Below are positions 6,556 to 12,749 of a DNA stretch of 14,510 nucleotides, piece after piece. The position numbers and the translations under genes are program-made. The stretch comes from an uncultured Eggerthella sp. (GTDB lineage Bacteria; Actinomycetota; Coriobacteriia; Coriobacteriales; Eggerthellaceae). The stretch is taken from assembly GCA_900544455.1 (NCBI GenBank), contig UQVJ01000038.1, forward strand, positions 1 through 14,510, given 5' to 3'. Numbering within the stretch: the stretch's first letter is position 1; every line of letters begins with the position of its first letter. The notes under the pieces are model-generated. The model saw nothing but the letters and a program-made list of their open reading frames with translations, did no database searches and was not told the origin of the DNA.

Positions 6556-7623
6556 CTATCGTGCTGCATACTCGAGCATAAGCTCAAGGGTTTTCTTGGC
6601 TGGATCCCGAAGCTCGAGCGGAACTTCCACGCCCACCTGCTCGTTAGCAAGACAATCGGCAACCTTTTCCAGCGTTACCGCAGTCATGTTCTCGCATACG
6701 GGAACACGATGGGCAAAGTGGAAGCGCTTACCGCTACCGGCATTGCGCAGCTCCATCTCACGCAGCACGCCAACCATCGTTACGATGATGAAATCTTCCG
6801 CATCGCTTTTCTGGGTAAACTCGATAATGCCCTTGGTCGAGCCGATATAGTCGGCTTCCGCCAACACCTCTTCGGTGCATTCGGGATGGGCAAGAACAAG
6901 CGCTTCAGGATACTCTTCTTCCAACGCAATGATCTCGTTGGGGGTAATGCGCTGATGACGGGGGCAGAACCCGTTATTTAAAATCACATGCTTTTCAGGA
7001 ACCTGCTTCGCAATGAAACGGCCCAAGTTAACGTCGGGAATAAACAGCAGGTGATTCTGCGGCAGTTCGCGGCAGATCTTCTCCGCATTCGAAGAAGTGA
7101 CACACACGTCGCTCCATGTCTTCATTTCGGCAGTGGAATTCACATAGCACACCACCGCCAAATCATCGCCGTACCGCGCGCGAGCATCATCGATGGTTTT
7201 CTTATCAACCATATGCGCCATAGGGCAATCGGCTGCAGGCTCAGGCAAGAGAACGGTCTTGTCGGGATTCAGCAGCTTCGCGCTTTCGCCCATAAATTCA
7301 ACGCCCGCAAGGACAATGGTTTTCTGGGGCAATTCCACCGCCAATTTGGCTAGGTAGAACGAATCGCCGACATAATCGGCCACCGCCTGAACCTCAGGTT
7401 GCACATAATAATGAGCGAGGATAACTGCATCGCGCTCAGCCTTCAACCGATCGATCGTTGCCACCAGTGTCGGATCGGGAACCTGGGCGGCAAACGAGTT
7501 CAAAGGTGCTTCGCATGCGGGGCAATCGGCCCTACCGCAAGGATTTTGAGCACTTCCCATTTGCTGCGACGACGATACCTGCCCTCTAGCTTGCTTCCCT
7601 CCGATGGCTTCAACATTGCCCAT
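6556..7623 (-). CDS. nadA: Quinolinate synthase ([4Fe-4S] enzyme) with cysteine-bearing N-terminal extension
   Basis: A 355-residue enzyme that condenses iminoaspartate with dihydroxyacetone phosphate to quinolinate, using an oxygen-sensitive [4Fe-4S] cluster. The three cluster ligands can be placed by spacing: C133 in ADCPMAH, C220 in GFCPRH and C310 in VCENMTAVTLEK. Other family marks are ILAHYYVQPEVQ (68-79), YVGDS (84-88), YVNSTAEMK (160-168) and CVTSSNA (174-180). The first 45 residues are atypical and contain a C-x4-C-x2-C motif (C29, C34, C37). I start at ATG 7623, with an AAGGGGA region about 9 nt upstream; the in-frame ATG at 7653 has no ribosome site. It is first in nadABC-niaR, and nadB begins 9 nt after its stop. 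The promoter and probable operator lie just upstream. Confidence 0.97.
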   Translation of the reverse strand: MGNVEAIGGKQARGQVSSSQQMGSAQNPCGRADCPACEAPLNSFAAQVPDPTLVATIDRLKAERDAVILAHYYVQPEVQAVADYVGDSFYLAKLAVELPQKTIVLAGVEFMGESAKLLNPDKTVLLPEPAADCPMAHMVDKKTIDDARARYGDDLAVVCYVNSTAEMKTWSDVCVTSSNAEKICRELPQNHLLFIPDVNLGRFIAKQVPEKHVILNNGFCPRHQRITPNEIIALEEEYPEALVLAHPECTEEVLAEADYIGSTKGIIEFTQKSDAEDFIIVTMVGVLREMELRNAGSGKRFHFAHRVPVCENMTAVTLEKVADCLANEQVGVEVPLELRDPAKKTLELMLEYAAR

Positions 7624-7682
7624 GCGAACACTTCCCCTTCTTCCAAGCCACATTCTTTTGTCACAGGTTTATCATGGGCGGT

Positions 7683-7711
7683 AGTTTATCACCGCTGTTT
7701 ACACCTGACAA
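7683..7711 (-). promoter_or_regulatory. Extended -10 promoter of the nad operon
   Basis: On the minus strand TTGTCA (7711-7706) and TAAACT (7688-7683) are separated by 17 nt, and a TGA immediately before the -10 gives an extended -10 element. Transcription would begin near 7676, leaving a leader of about 53 nt before nadA. The -35 box lies inside the palindrome at 7702-7719, an arrangement suited to repression by steric block. Confidence 0.75.
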
Positions 7712-7719
7712 TTCAGGTG
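7702..7719. promoter_or_regulatory. Palindromic operator, probable NiaR site
   Basis: CACCTGA-CAAT-TCAGGTG is a perfect 7+7 bp inverted repeat with a 4-nt spacer. It covers the -35 box of the nad promoter and is the only such palindrome between azlD and nadA. The operon encodes NiaR, and CACCTG-type half-sites fit my recollection of NiaR operators in Firmicutes. Looser half-sites lie on either side (TCACAGGT at 7661-7668; AACCTGTT at 7740-7747). Assignment to NiaR is inference from context and motif. Confidence 0.75.
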
Positions 7720-7754
7720 ACAAGACACTAAGCAAACGAAACCTGTTTGAAACA

Positions 7755-7784
7755 ATAAAAGGCGCCCGGAAACCCGAGCGCCTT
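7755..7784 (-). terminator. Intrinsic terminator of azlCD
   Basis: On the minus strand an 11-bp stem with one wobble (AAGGCGCTCGG / CCGGGCGCCTT) around a GTTT loop is followed by TTATTGTTT. It lies about 20 nt after the azlD stop and insulates the nad promoter from azlCD. The T-tract is interrupted, so efficiency may be moderate. Confidence 0.82.
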
Positions 7785-7803
7785 CAACAGCTCAAAAAAG
7801 GAA

Positions 7804-8127
7804 CTAGACAAGAAGTAAAAGGCCGAAAACCCCCACGCCTACGATGATGCACCATACCAGCGATTTCGTTTTAACGGCAACGACGGTAACGGCAGCGGCT
7901 GCAATAAGGGGAATCGCCGCCGGCCAGAAGCCCGCATCGAACATCCCTGGAGCAAGCAGGTCGTTAGAGATAAGGGCAGCAAATGCCGCTGGCGGGATAA
8001 AGGCAAGCGCCTGGGAAAGCCAGCCTGGGAGATCCCTTCCGCGCAAGGCGAATACGGGAACAACACGGCAAATTAGAATGGTAACCGCGCAAGCAATGCC
8101 AATAAAGGCAAACTCACTCCACGACAT
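7804..8127 (-). CDS. azlD: AzlD-family small subunit of branched-chain amino acid exporter
   Basis: A 107-residue hydrophobic protein of the usual AzlD length. Four likely membrane segments lie at about 5-25, 38-60, 66-84 and 88-106. The family segment RVVPVFALRGRDLPGWLSQALAFIPPAAFAALI runs from about residue 21 to 53. AzlD works with AzlC in the cytoplasmic membrane; in Bacillus the pair is linked to export of leucine analogues, and the E. coli relatives YgaZ-YgaH export valine. The ATG at 8127 has a strong AAGGAGG 6 nt upstream. The start lies inside the end of azlC with a 14-nt overlap, so the two are co-translated. The substrate here is inferred from the family. Confidence 0.93.
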   Translation of the reverse strand: MSWSEFAFIGIACAVTILICRVVPVFALRGRDLPGWLSQALAFIPPAAFAALISNDLLAPGMFDAGFWPAAIPLIAAAAVTVVAVKTKSLVWCIIVGVGVFGLLLLV

Positions 8128-8887
8128 GGGTGCCCTCCTTCCTGGAAACGATCATGCCTGCAGCAACGCCGACCAGGGCACCAACAAGGATAGCCGGGCC
8201 CGACAAACCTACGCACTTGCACACAAACACACCCAACACCGCGGTCAAAGCGGCAGCAATATTGGACTTCGTGGCTTTCTGGGAAAACAAAAGGCACAGA
8301 AAGATGCTGGTCATGGCGAACGACGCCAAAGCCGTAGGCACCGTAAGAAGAGATCCAAGAACAACACCGAGAGTGTTGGCAAGGGCCCATGTTGTCTCGC
8401 ATAGGAGATTAACGGCCGTCGCTTGCGACACCTTCCACTCCCCTGAGCTAAAGCGCCCCAAGTTAACCGCGAAGGATTCGTCGGTTACCGTGGCTCCGAA
8501 CAGGAAAGAAAGCGGCTTGGGGGTCTCGTGGCAAAAACGCGAAAGCGAAGCGCCGTACAGCAACTGACGCGTATTCACCAACGTGACTGAAGCGATGATG
8601 GCCAGCGCAGGCGACCCAGCAAGCCACATATTGGGGATCATGTACTGACCTGCACCCGAATAAAACAGCATGGAAAGCAAGAATACCTGCAGAGGATCAA
8701 GTCCTATCTGCTGAGCAAGGATGCCGCAAGGTATGCCCAAGAACACATACCCGATCATAACGGGAAACGCAGCGCTAAACGGCGCCTTGATGCGCGCGAA
8801 AATGCCTTTGTGCTGTGATGGTTTCTCGCTCTCAGGGGCATTTCCAAGAGCTTTATCTTGTTTATGTTTCGGTTTCGTTTCGTCCAT
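8114..8887 (-). CDS. azlC: AzlC-family branched-chain amino acid exporter, large subunit
   Basis: A 257-residue integral membrane protein. After a charged, lysine-rich cytoplasmic N-terminus of about 35 residues, the conserved FSAAFPVMIGYVFLGIPCGI segment (about 37-56) begins the first membrane helix. Further landmarks are FYSGAGQYM (75-83), SVTLVNTRQLLYGASLS (99-115) and FGATVTDESFAVN (129-141). Three or four hydrophobic stretches follow to the C-terminus. Length and motifs match a complete family member. I take ATG 8887 as the start; a TTG two codons upstream is also possible. Neither has a visible ribosome site, and a TATATT -10-like box (8902-8897) sits only 10 nt before the ATG, which would make the mRNA almost leaderless. 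azlD overlaps its 3' end. Confidence 0.93.
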   Translation of the reverse strand: MDETKPKHKQDKALGNAPESEKPSQHKGIFARIKAPFSAAFPVMIGYVFLGIPCGILAQQIGLDPLQVFLLSMLFYSGAGQYMIPNMWLAGSPALAIIASVTLVNTRQLLYGASLSRFCHETPKPLSFLFGATVTDESFAVNLGRFSSGEWKVSQATAVNLLCETTWALANTLGVVLGSLLTVPTALASFAMTSIFLCLLFSQKATKSNIAAALTAVLGVFVCKCVGLSGPAILVGALVGVAAGMIVSRKEGTHVVE

Positions 8888-9055
8888 AGCCAAGACAATA
8901 TACCACTCACGAGCAAGACTCGCAGGAATAAGCCGTTCATCGCGAATACTAAACGCTTCCAGGATGAAGTCCGTTTCATGTTTCCCATAAGGCCTAGCGG
9001 CGAAAAGGAAAAGATTCCCACGCCCGTACGCCGACGCGCCAATATAGGGTCTTCG

Positions 9056-9076
9056 GCTTCAGGCGAAGCCTGAAGC
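9056..9076. repeat. Perfect 9-bp hairpin upstream of azlC
   Basis: GCTTCAGGC (9056-9064) and GCCTGAAGC (9068-9076) form a perfect stem with a 3-nt loop. An overlapping alternative stem, CTTCG (9051-9055) with CGAAG (9064-9068), cannot form at the same time. There is no T-tract on the minus strand, so it is not an ordinary terminator. It lies in the 261-nt gap between dgt and azlC, about 170 nt before azlC. The rest of that gap holds no gene that I can support. Confidence 0.5.
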
Positions 9077-9115
9077 AAAACCGCCCATCAAAGCCCTACG
9101 AAAAGTCAACAAAAG

Positions 9116-9146
9116 AAAAAACGCTGCTCTTCTTGAGCAGCGTTTT
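9116..9146 (-). terminator. Intrinsic terminator after the dGTPase gene
   Basis: On the minus strand AAAACGCTGCTC and GAGCAGCGTTTT form a perfect 12-bp stem around a 5-nt AAGAA loop, running into further T residues. The structure begins 3 nt after the stop codon. It closes the long operon that runs in from the right edge of the window. Confidence 0.93.
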
Positions 9147-9148
9147 CA

Positions 9149-10189
9149 TCAGCGGAACGACTGAGGAACAAACATGTTCTTAAAGAAGTTGGTGGCGTAA
9201 CGATCCGTCATACCGGCCACATGGTCGGTTACGGCACGCAGCGGATCGCCATCGGAGATTGCCCGCACCTCAGCAGGAACCTGATCGTAATGGCGCACAA
9301 AATAATCAAACAGGTCTTCCACCAAGTGTTTTGCTTTGCGAACCTCCTGCATTACCGGCTCGGCGGTATACACATTCTGGAAAAGAAATGCTCGCAGCTC
9401 CATCATAGCGTCCCAAACAGGCTGACTCATCTGGATGTCGCCCAAACGAGCAGAAGTCTCAATCATGTCGTGAACTAAAGTCTCAATGCGCGCAGAGTGG
9501 TTTTCACCAAGCACCCGATGAGCAGAGCCGGGCAAATCGGATTCCCGCAACGAGCCAGCTCGAATGGCGTCATCAATATCATGGTTCACATATGCGATAC
9601 GGTCGGCGGTAGCGACGATGCGGCCCTCCAATGTCTCAGCACGCTGAGAGCCGGTATGACACACGATGCCGTCACGCACTTCAGCAGTGAGGTTGAGCCC
9701 CTTACCATCGTTTTCAATAACGTCGACCACACGCAGGCTCTGAACATTGTGACGATACAGTCCCTGGCCTTCAGGCGAATCGGGGTCGATGCCCTTATGA
9801 CGCGCAAGACATGCAGCCAATGCCTGCTCTCCTACGTGGCCGAAGGGCGTATGGCCTAGATCATGGCCAAGAGCAATTGCCTCGGCGAGATCTTCGTTCA
9901 AGCCCAGCGCACGGGCAATAGTGCGTGCGATCTGGGCAACCTCAAGCGTATGAGTAAGGCGAGTGCGGTAGTGGTCGCCTACGGGAGCCAAAAAAACCTG
10001 CGTTTTATGGGAAAGACGACGGAACGCCTTGGTGTGCAAGATTTTGTCTCTGTCTCGCTGGTACTCGGTGCGATAGAGATCAGGCTCGCACGAACGCGCC
10101 CTTCCTTCCGTTTCGTCGGAAAACGCGGCATCCGAAGAGAAGCGCACGTGTTCCTGGTCGGCTTGTTCTTCTCTGGATACCAGCTTCAT
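9149..10189 (-). CDS. dgt: dGTP triphosphohydrolase-like HD-domain protein
   Basis: A 346-residue member of the dGTPase family, which removes the triphosphate from deoxynucleoside triphosphates and so limits dNTP pools. The family opening YRTEYQRDRDKILHTKAFRRL (39-59) is followed by SHKTQVF. The metal-binding HD set is complete: H80 (RLTHTLEV), H109-D110 (LGHDLGHTPFGH) and D196 (TADRIAYVNHDIDDA). The length fits the shorter dGTPase-like branch rather than the roughly 500-residue E. coli enzyme, so substrate preference could be broader than dGTP. The ATG at 10189 has AAGGGGA 6 nt upstream; the longer frame overlaps the neighbouring gene and has no such site. It starts 2 nt after the zinc-ribbon gene and is the last gene of its operon. 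Confidence 0.94.
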   Translation of the reverse strand: MKLVSREEQADQEHVRFSSDAAFSDETEGRARSCEPDLYRTEYQRDRDKILHTKAFRRLSHKTQVFLAPVGDHYRTRLTHTLEVAQIARTIARALGLNEDLAEAIALGHDLGHTPFGHVGEQALAACLARHKGIDPDSPEGQGLYRHNVQSLRVVDVIENDGKGLNLTAEVRDGIVCHTGSQRAETLEGRIVATADRIAYVNHDIDDAIRAGSLRESDLPGSAHRVLGENHSARIETLVHDMIETSARLGDIQMSQPVWDAMMELRAFLFQNVYTAEPVMQEVRKAKHLVEDLFDYFVRHYDQVPAEVRAISDGDPLRAVTDHVAGMTDRYATNFFKNMFVPQSFR

Positions 10190-10191
10190 GG

Positions 10192-10917
10192 CTATTCCCC
10201 TTCGACGATCAGAAGACGGCGACACACTGGACACGTTGCCAAGGGAGCCTGAGAGCGAATCTTGCTCATACGGCTTGAGTCAAACGTGTTTCGACATGCG
10301 CTGCAGGCACCTTCATGTACTTCCGCCAACGCAACGCCACCACATGCACTACGGGTTTTCTCGTATACCTTCAACAATTCCCCATCGACCTGCTCAGCCA
10401 AGGAAACGCGCGCTTTTTCGCCCTCATCGATGGCAACGCGGAGGGATCCGCCTACCTTCTGGAATGAGGCGATAAGATCCTGTTCCTTGGCATCAAGCTC
10501 GGCGAGGGCTTTCATGATCTGCTTCATAACAGGGTTGATCTTGTCCACTTCTTCTTCCACGCGAGAGAGTTCAAGTGATACTTTTTCACGGCGCTTGCGC
10601 ACACCATCAAGATCACGTGTGTGGGCTGTTACGGCACGATAGTCGCCTTGCACCTGCGAAAGCGTTTCGGTAATTTCATCCTGCTTTGCAGAAAGCAGTT
10701 CGTCTTCCTGCACGAATGCAGCGAGTTTTCCTTCAGCTTCGTCAAGCATGTCCTGAACCTGGACTTTGCGCTTGAGCACCTCGTCTTTCTTGGCGCGTAC
10801 CTCAAGGATGGCTTTCCTGTGGGGAAGCTCTTTAAACTCCTTTTTGGCCGAAACAACCTTTCGATCCACCTCCTGCAACTTGCGGAGGGTTGCGATGTCG
10901 TGTTCGGTAGCGTACAT
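10192..10917 (-). CDS. Coiled-coil protein with C-terminal C4 zinc ribbon (CT398-like)
   Basis: A 241-residue protein with no enzyme motif. Residues about 10-185 are rich in charged residues with heptad-like spacing and predict a long antiparallel coiled-coil. The C-terminus is a zinc ribbon with CSAC (205-208) and CPVC (229-232). This architecture matches the CT398-like / zf-RING_7 family, of uncertain function and often encoded beside nif3. A link to flagellar or secretion chaperones has been proposed for some relatives, but nothing here supports that. The start ATG 10917 has AAAGG about 10 nt upstream. It lies 43 nt after the Nif3 gene and 2 nt before dgt, so it is translated from the same message. 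Zinc binding and DNA or RNA contact are inferences. Confidence 0.88.
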   Translation of the reverse strand: MYATEHDIATLRKLQEVDRKVVSAKKEFKELPHRKAILEVRAKKDEVLKRKVQVQDMLDEAEGKLAAFVQEDELLSAKQDEITETLSQVQGDYRAVTAHTRDLDGVRKRREKVSLELSRVEEEVDKINPVMKQIMKALAELDAKEQDLIASFQKVGGSLRVAIDEGEKARVSLAEQVDGELLKVYEKTRSACGGVALAEVHEGACSACRNTFDSSRMSKIRSQAPLATCPVCRRLLIVEGE

Positions 10918-10960
10918 GGGCGCACAGCCTTTCTTCTGAACTTGCTTGACTGATTATCAA

Positions 10961-11842
10961 TTACCGCCTGGACGATTCAGGCGTGTACCAATTGTTGCTC
11001 TGGTCGATCATGGTAATGCAAGATTCGGCCACACCTGCTTCGACAGCATAGGCTGCAAGCAATGCGCACAACGGAAACTCGGACACATCATGGCCAAGCT
11101 CGATTATCGCCAAACCCGACAGCGCTGCATCCAATGCTTCATGATACTTTATCTCGCCGCAAATAAGGCAACCAATGCCCTGGTCGAGGCACATGCGGGC
11201 AAAGGAACCTGCCGAACCGCCGCTGGTGACGATCCGCGAAAGCTGCTTGTCGGGAGATCCCCACACGCGAGGATAGGTACCGAACACGCTTACACAACGA
11301 GCGCTCAGGTGGCGTAGCGTTAAAGGCTCGTCCCCTGACGAAGGGGCACAAATACGCCCAAACCCCTTGTTGGCAGCACCAGGCAGAGGATCGAGCACGC
11401 CAAGAGGCGTTAAACGCAAAAGCGCCGGCAGCGCATCGAGACCCGCCGTGGACACATCAAGGGCGGTATGGAACGAGAGAATGCTGACACCCAGCTCGCA
11501 GGCACGGCGTACCACGGCACCGGGAGCATGGCCCATTGCCGCTTGGGGCATGAATGCGTCGGGCGCGTCAATGAACACGGGATGATGAGTTAACAAGACA
11601 TTCGCGCCCTGAGCGTGCGCCTTTTCCACGGCGTGGATGGTGGGATCGAGGGCGACCGCCACCCCACGCACGATATCCATAGGATCGCCCACCAGCATGC
11701 CCGTCCTATCCCAAGAGCAAGCATCCGAAGCAGGCATCTTGCGCAGAAGCTCACGCTCTAGCTCGCCCACCACCATCATGCGCTCGTTCGAGGCCAAATT
11801 GCCCACGTCGGTTTTTTTCAGTGAAACTACTTCCTCGACCAC
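10961..11842 (-). CDS. Nif3/YqfO-family dinuclear metal-centre protein
   Basis: A protein of about 293 residues of the Nif3 family, which forms hexameric rings with a two-metal site per subunit. Biochemical function is unsettled; some members have GTP cyclohydrolase I type 2 annotations. Family landmarks are WDRTGMLVGD (44-53), LLTHHPVF (83-90; metal ligands H86, H87), HTALDVSTAGLD (125-136; D129), GEIKYHEA (229-236) and ELGHDVSE (248-255; H251, E255). It is shorter than Bacillus YqfO and lacks most of the inserted PII-like middle domain. The start is uncertain: AAGGAG abuts an ATG at 11851 with no spacing, but sits 9 nt before an in-frame GTG at 11842, which I prefer. A start at ATG 11779 would fit the family N-terminus but has no ribosome site. 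It follows the PHP gene by 25 nt. Confidence 0.92.
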   Translation of the reverse strand: MVEEVVSLKKTDVGNLASNERMMVVGELERELLRKMPASDACSWDRTGMLVGDPMDIVRGVAVALDPTIHAVEKAHAQGANVLLTHHPVFIDAPDAFMPQAAMGHAPGAVVRRACELGVSILSFHTALDVSTAGLDALPALLRLTPLGVLDPLPGAANKGFGRICAPSSGDEPLTLRHLSARCVSVFGTYPRVWGSPDKQLSRIVTSGGSAGSFARMCLDQGIGCLICGEIKYHEALDAALSGLAIIELGHDVSEFPLCALLAAYAVEAGVAESCITMIDQSNNWYTPESSRR

Positions 11843-11867
11843 AGTAAACATCTCCTTGCTGAGTTGG

Positions 11868-12677
11868 CTACCCCAGGGCAATGGTTCGGCGGTCACCACC
11901 GGGAACCACTACGGTTACCTCACGGTATCCCGCTTCATACATCCAACGATACCCCGCTTCTATATCTCTATCCACATCGGTTACCGTATGGGCATCTGTT
12001 CCCAATGTACAGGGAACGCCAGCGCGGCAGAATTCGCGCAGCAAACCTTGGCTGGGAAACATTTCCTCGCAAGCGTAGGTAAACCCAGAAGTGTTCACCT
12101 CGATCATTCGACCAGCCTCACGCGCAGCCTCCGCTGCCTGCTTGTACAGGCCTACCGGGTCAAACGAAGCCTTACGACCAAACTTCTTCACGAGGTCGGG
12201 ATGGGCCATAACCGTGAAGGGGGCCTTGGAAACAACCGCTTCGCACCATACCTCGAAATACCGACGCCAAATGTAGTTGGGGCCCACCTCGTCCCAGTAG
12301 CCGCGCTGAGCGGGATCGTCAAAAGGCCACAGATCAAGAAAATGAACCGATCCCAGCACGATATCGAATCGGTCGAACTCATCAGGAGCGAACGTGCGAT
12401 CTTCGCCTTCGCCAAGCCAATCGAGCTCGCATCCCACCAGCACCTCCATGTCGGGGTACTTTGCACGCTGCGCTAAAACACGCTCAAAGTACTCCGGCAA
12501 GCGATCCGCATGCATTGAAACATAGTCGCGCGGATCAACCTGCAGCGTAAGCGGATAGTGCTCCGTAACGGCAATATTCGTAATTCCCACCTGATGGGCG
12601 CGGGCAACAAGCTCCTCAATGGGCGCATGGCCGTGATTAGTCATATCGGTATGAGTGTGCTGGGTTACTAATTCCAT
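11868..12677 (-). CDS. PHP-domain phosphoesterase, histidinol-phosphatase type
   Basis: A 269-residue protein of the polymerase-and-histidinol-phosphatase superfamily. Metal-binding residues of the PHP barrel are in the expected order: HTHTD (7-11), TEHYPL (38-43), E84 in GCELDW, H112 in SVHFLD, H159 in MAHPD, EVNTSG (193-198) and GTDAH (226-230). The HisK/HisJ-type layout suggests histidinol phosphate dephosphorylation, the penultimate step of histidine synthesis. No other his gene is nearby, so the true substrate may be another phosphate ester. The ATG at 12677 has AGGAG 7 nt upstream; the frame extends 19 codons further into a hairpin and lacks family similarity. It lies 72 nt after the cysteine desulfurase gene and 25 nt before nif3. 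Confidence 0.9.
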   Translation of the reverse strand: MELVTQHTHTDMTNHGHAPIEELVARAHQVGITNIAVTEHYPLTLQVDPRDYVSMHADRLPEYFERVLAQRAKYPDMEVLVGCELDWLGEGEDRTFAPDEFDRFDIVLGSVHFLDLWPFDDPAQRGYWDEVGPNYIWRRYFEVWCEAVVSKAPFTVMAHPDLVKKFGRKASFDPVGLYKQAAEAAREAGRMIEVNTSGFTYACEEMFPSQGLLREFCRAGVPCTLGTDAHTVTDVDRDIEAGYRWMYEAGYREVTVVVPGGDRRTIALG

Positions 12678-12700
12678 ATGCAATCTCCTGCAACAATGAA

Positions 12701-12722
12701 GAGGGCACCCGTAGGCGCCCTC
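12701..12722 (-). terminator. Hairpin between cysteine desulfurase and PHP genes, weak terminator or mRNA processing element
   Basis: GAGGGCGCC-TACG-GGTGCCCTC on the minus strand gives a 9-bp stem with one wobble and a 4-nt loop. The tail on this strand is TTCATTGTT, a poor T-tract. It sits 27 nt after the desulfurase stop and just before the AGGAG of the PHP gene. It may reduce read-through or protect mRNA ends rather than stop transcription fully. Confidence 0.5.
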
Positions 12723-12749
12723 GTTTCCTTTCATCCTTATCGTATCAAC

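Noticed and set aside
8755..9078. 107-codon minus-strand frame overlapping the azlC start
   Set aside because: It runs out of frame through azlC and through the 9056-9076 hairpin, with no ribosome site and no domain.
11637..12476. 279-codon plus-strand open frame
   Set aside because: It is antisense across the Nif3 and PHP genes, both with intact family motifs; the composition is that of a shadow frame.
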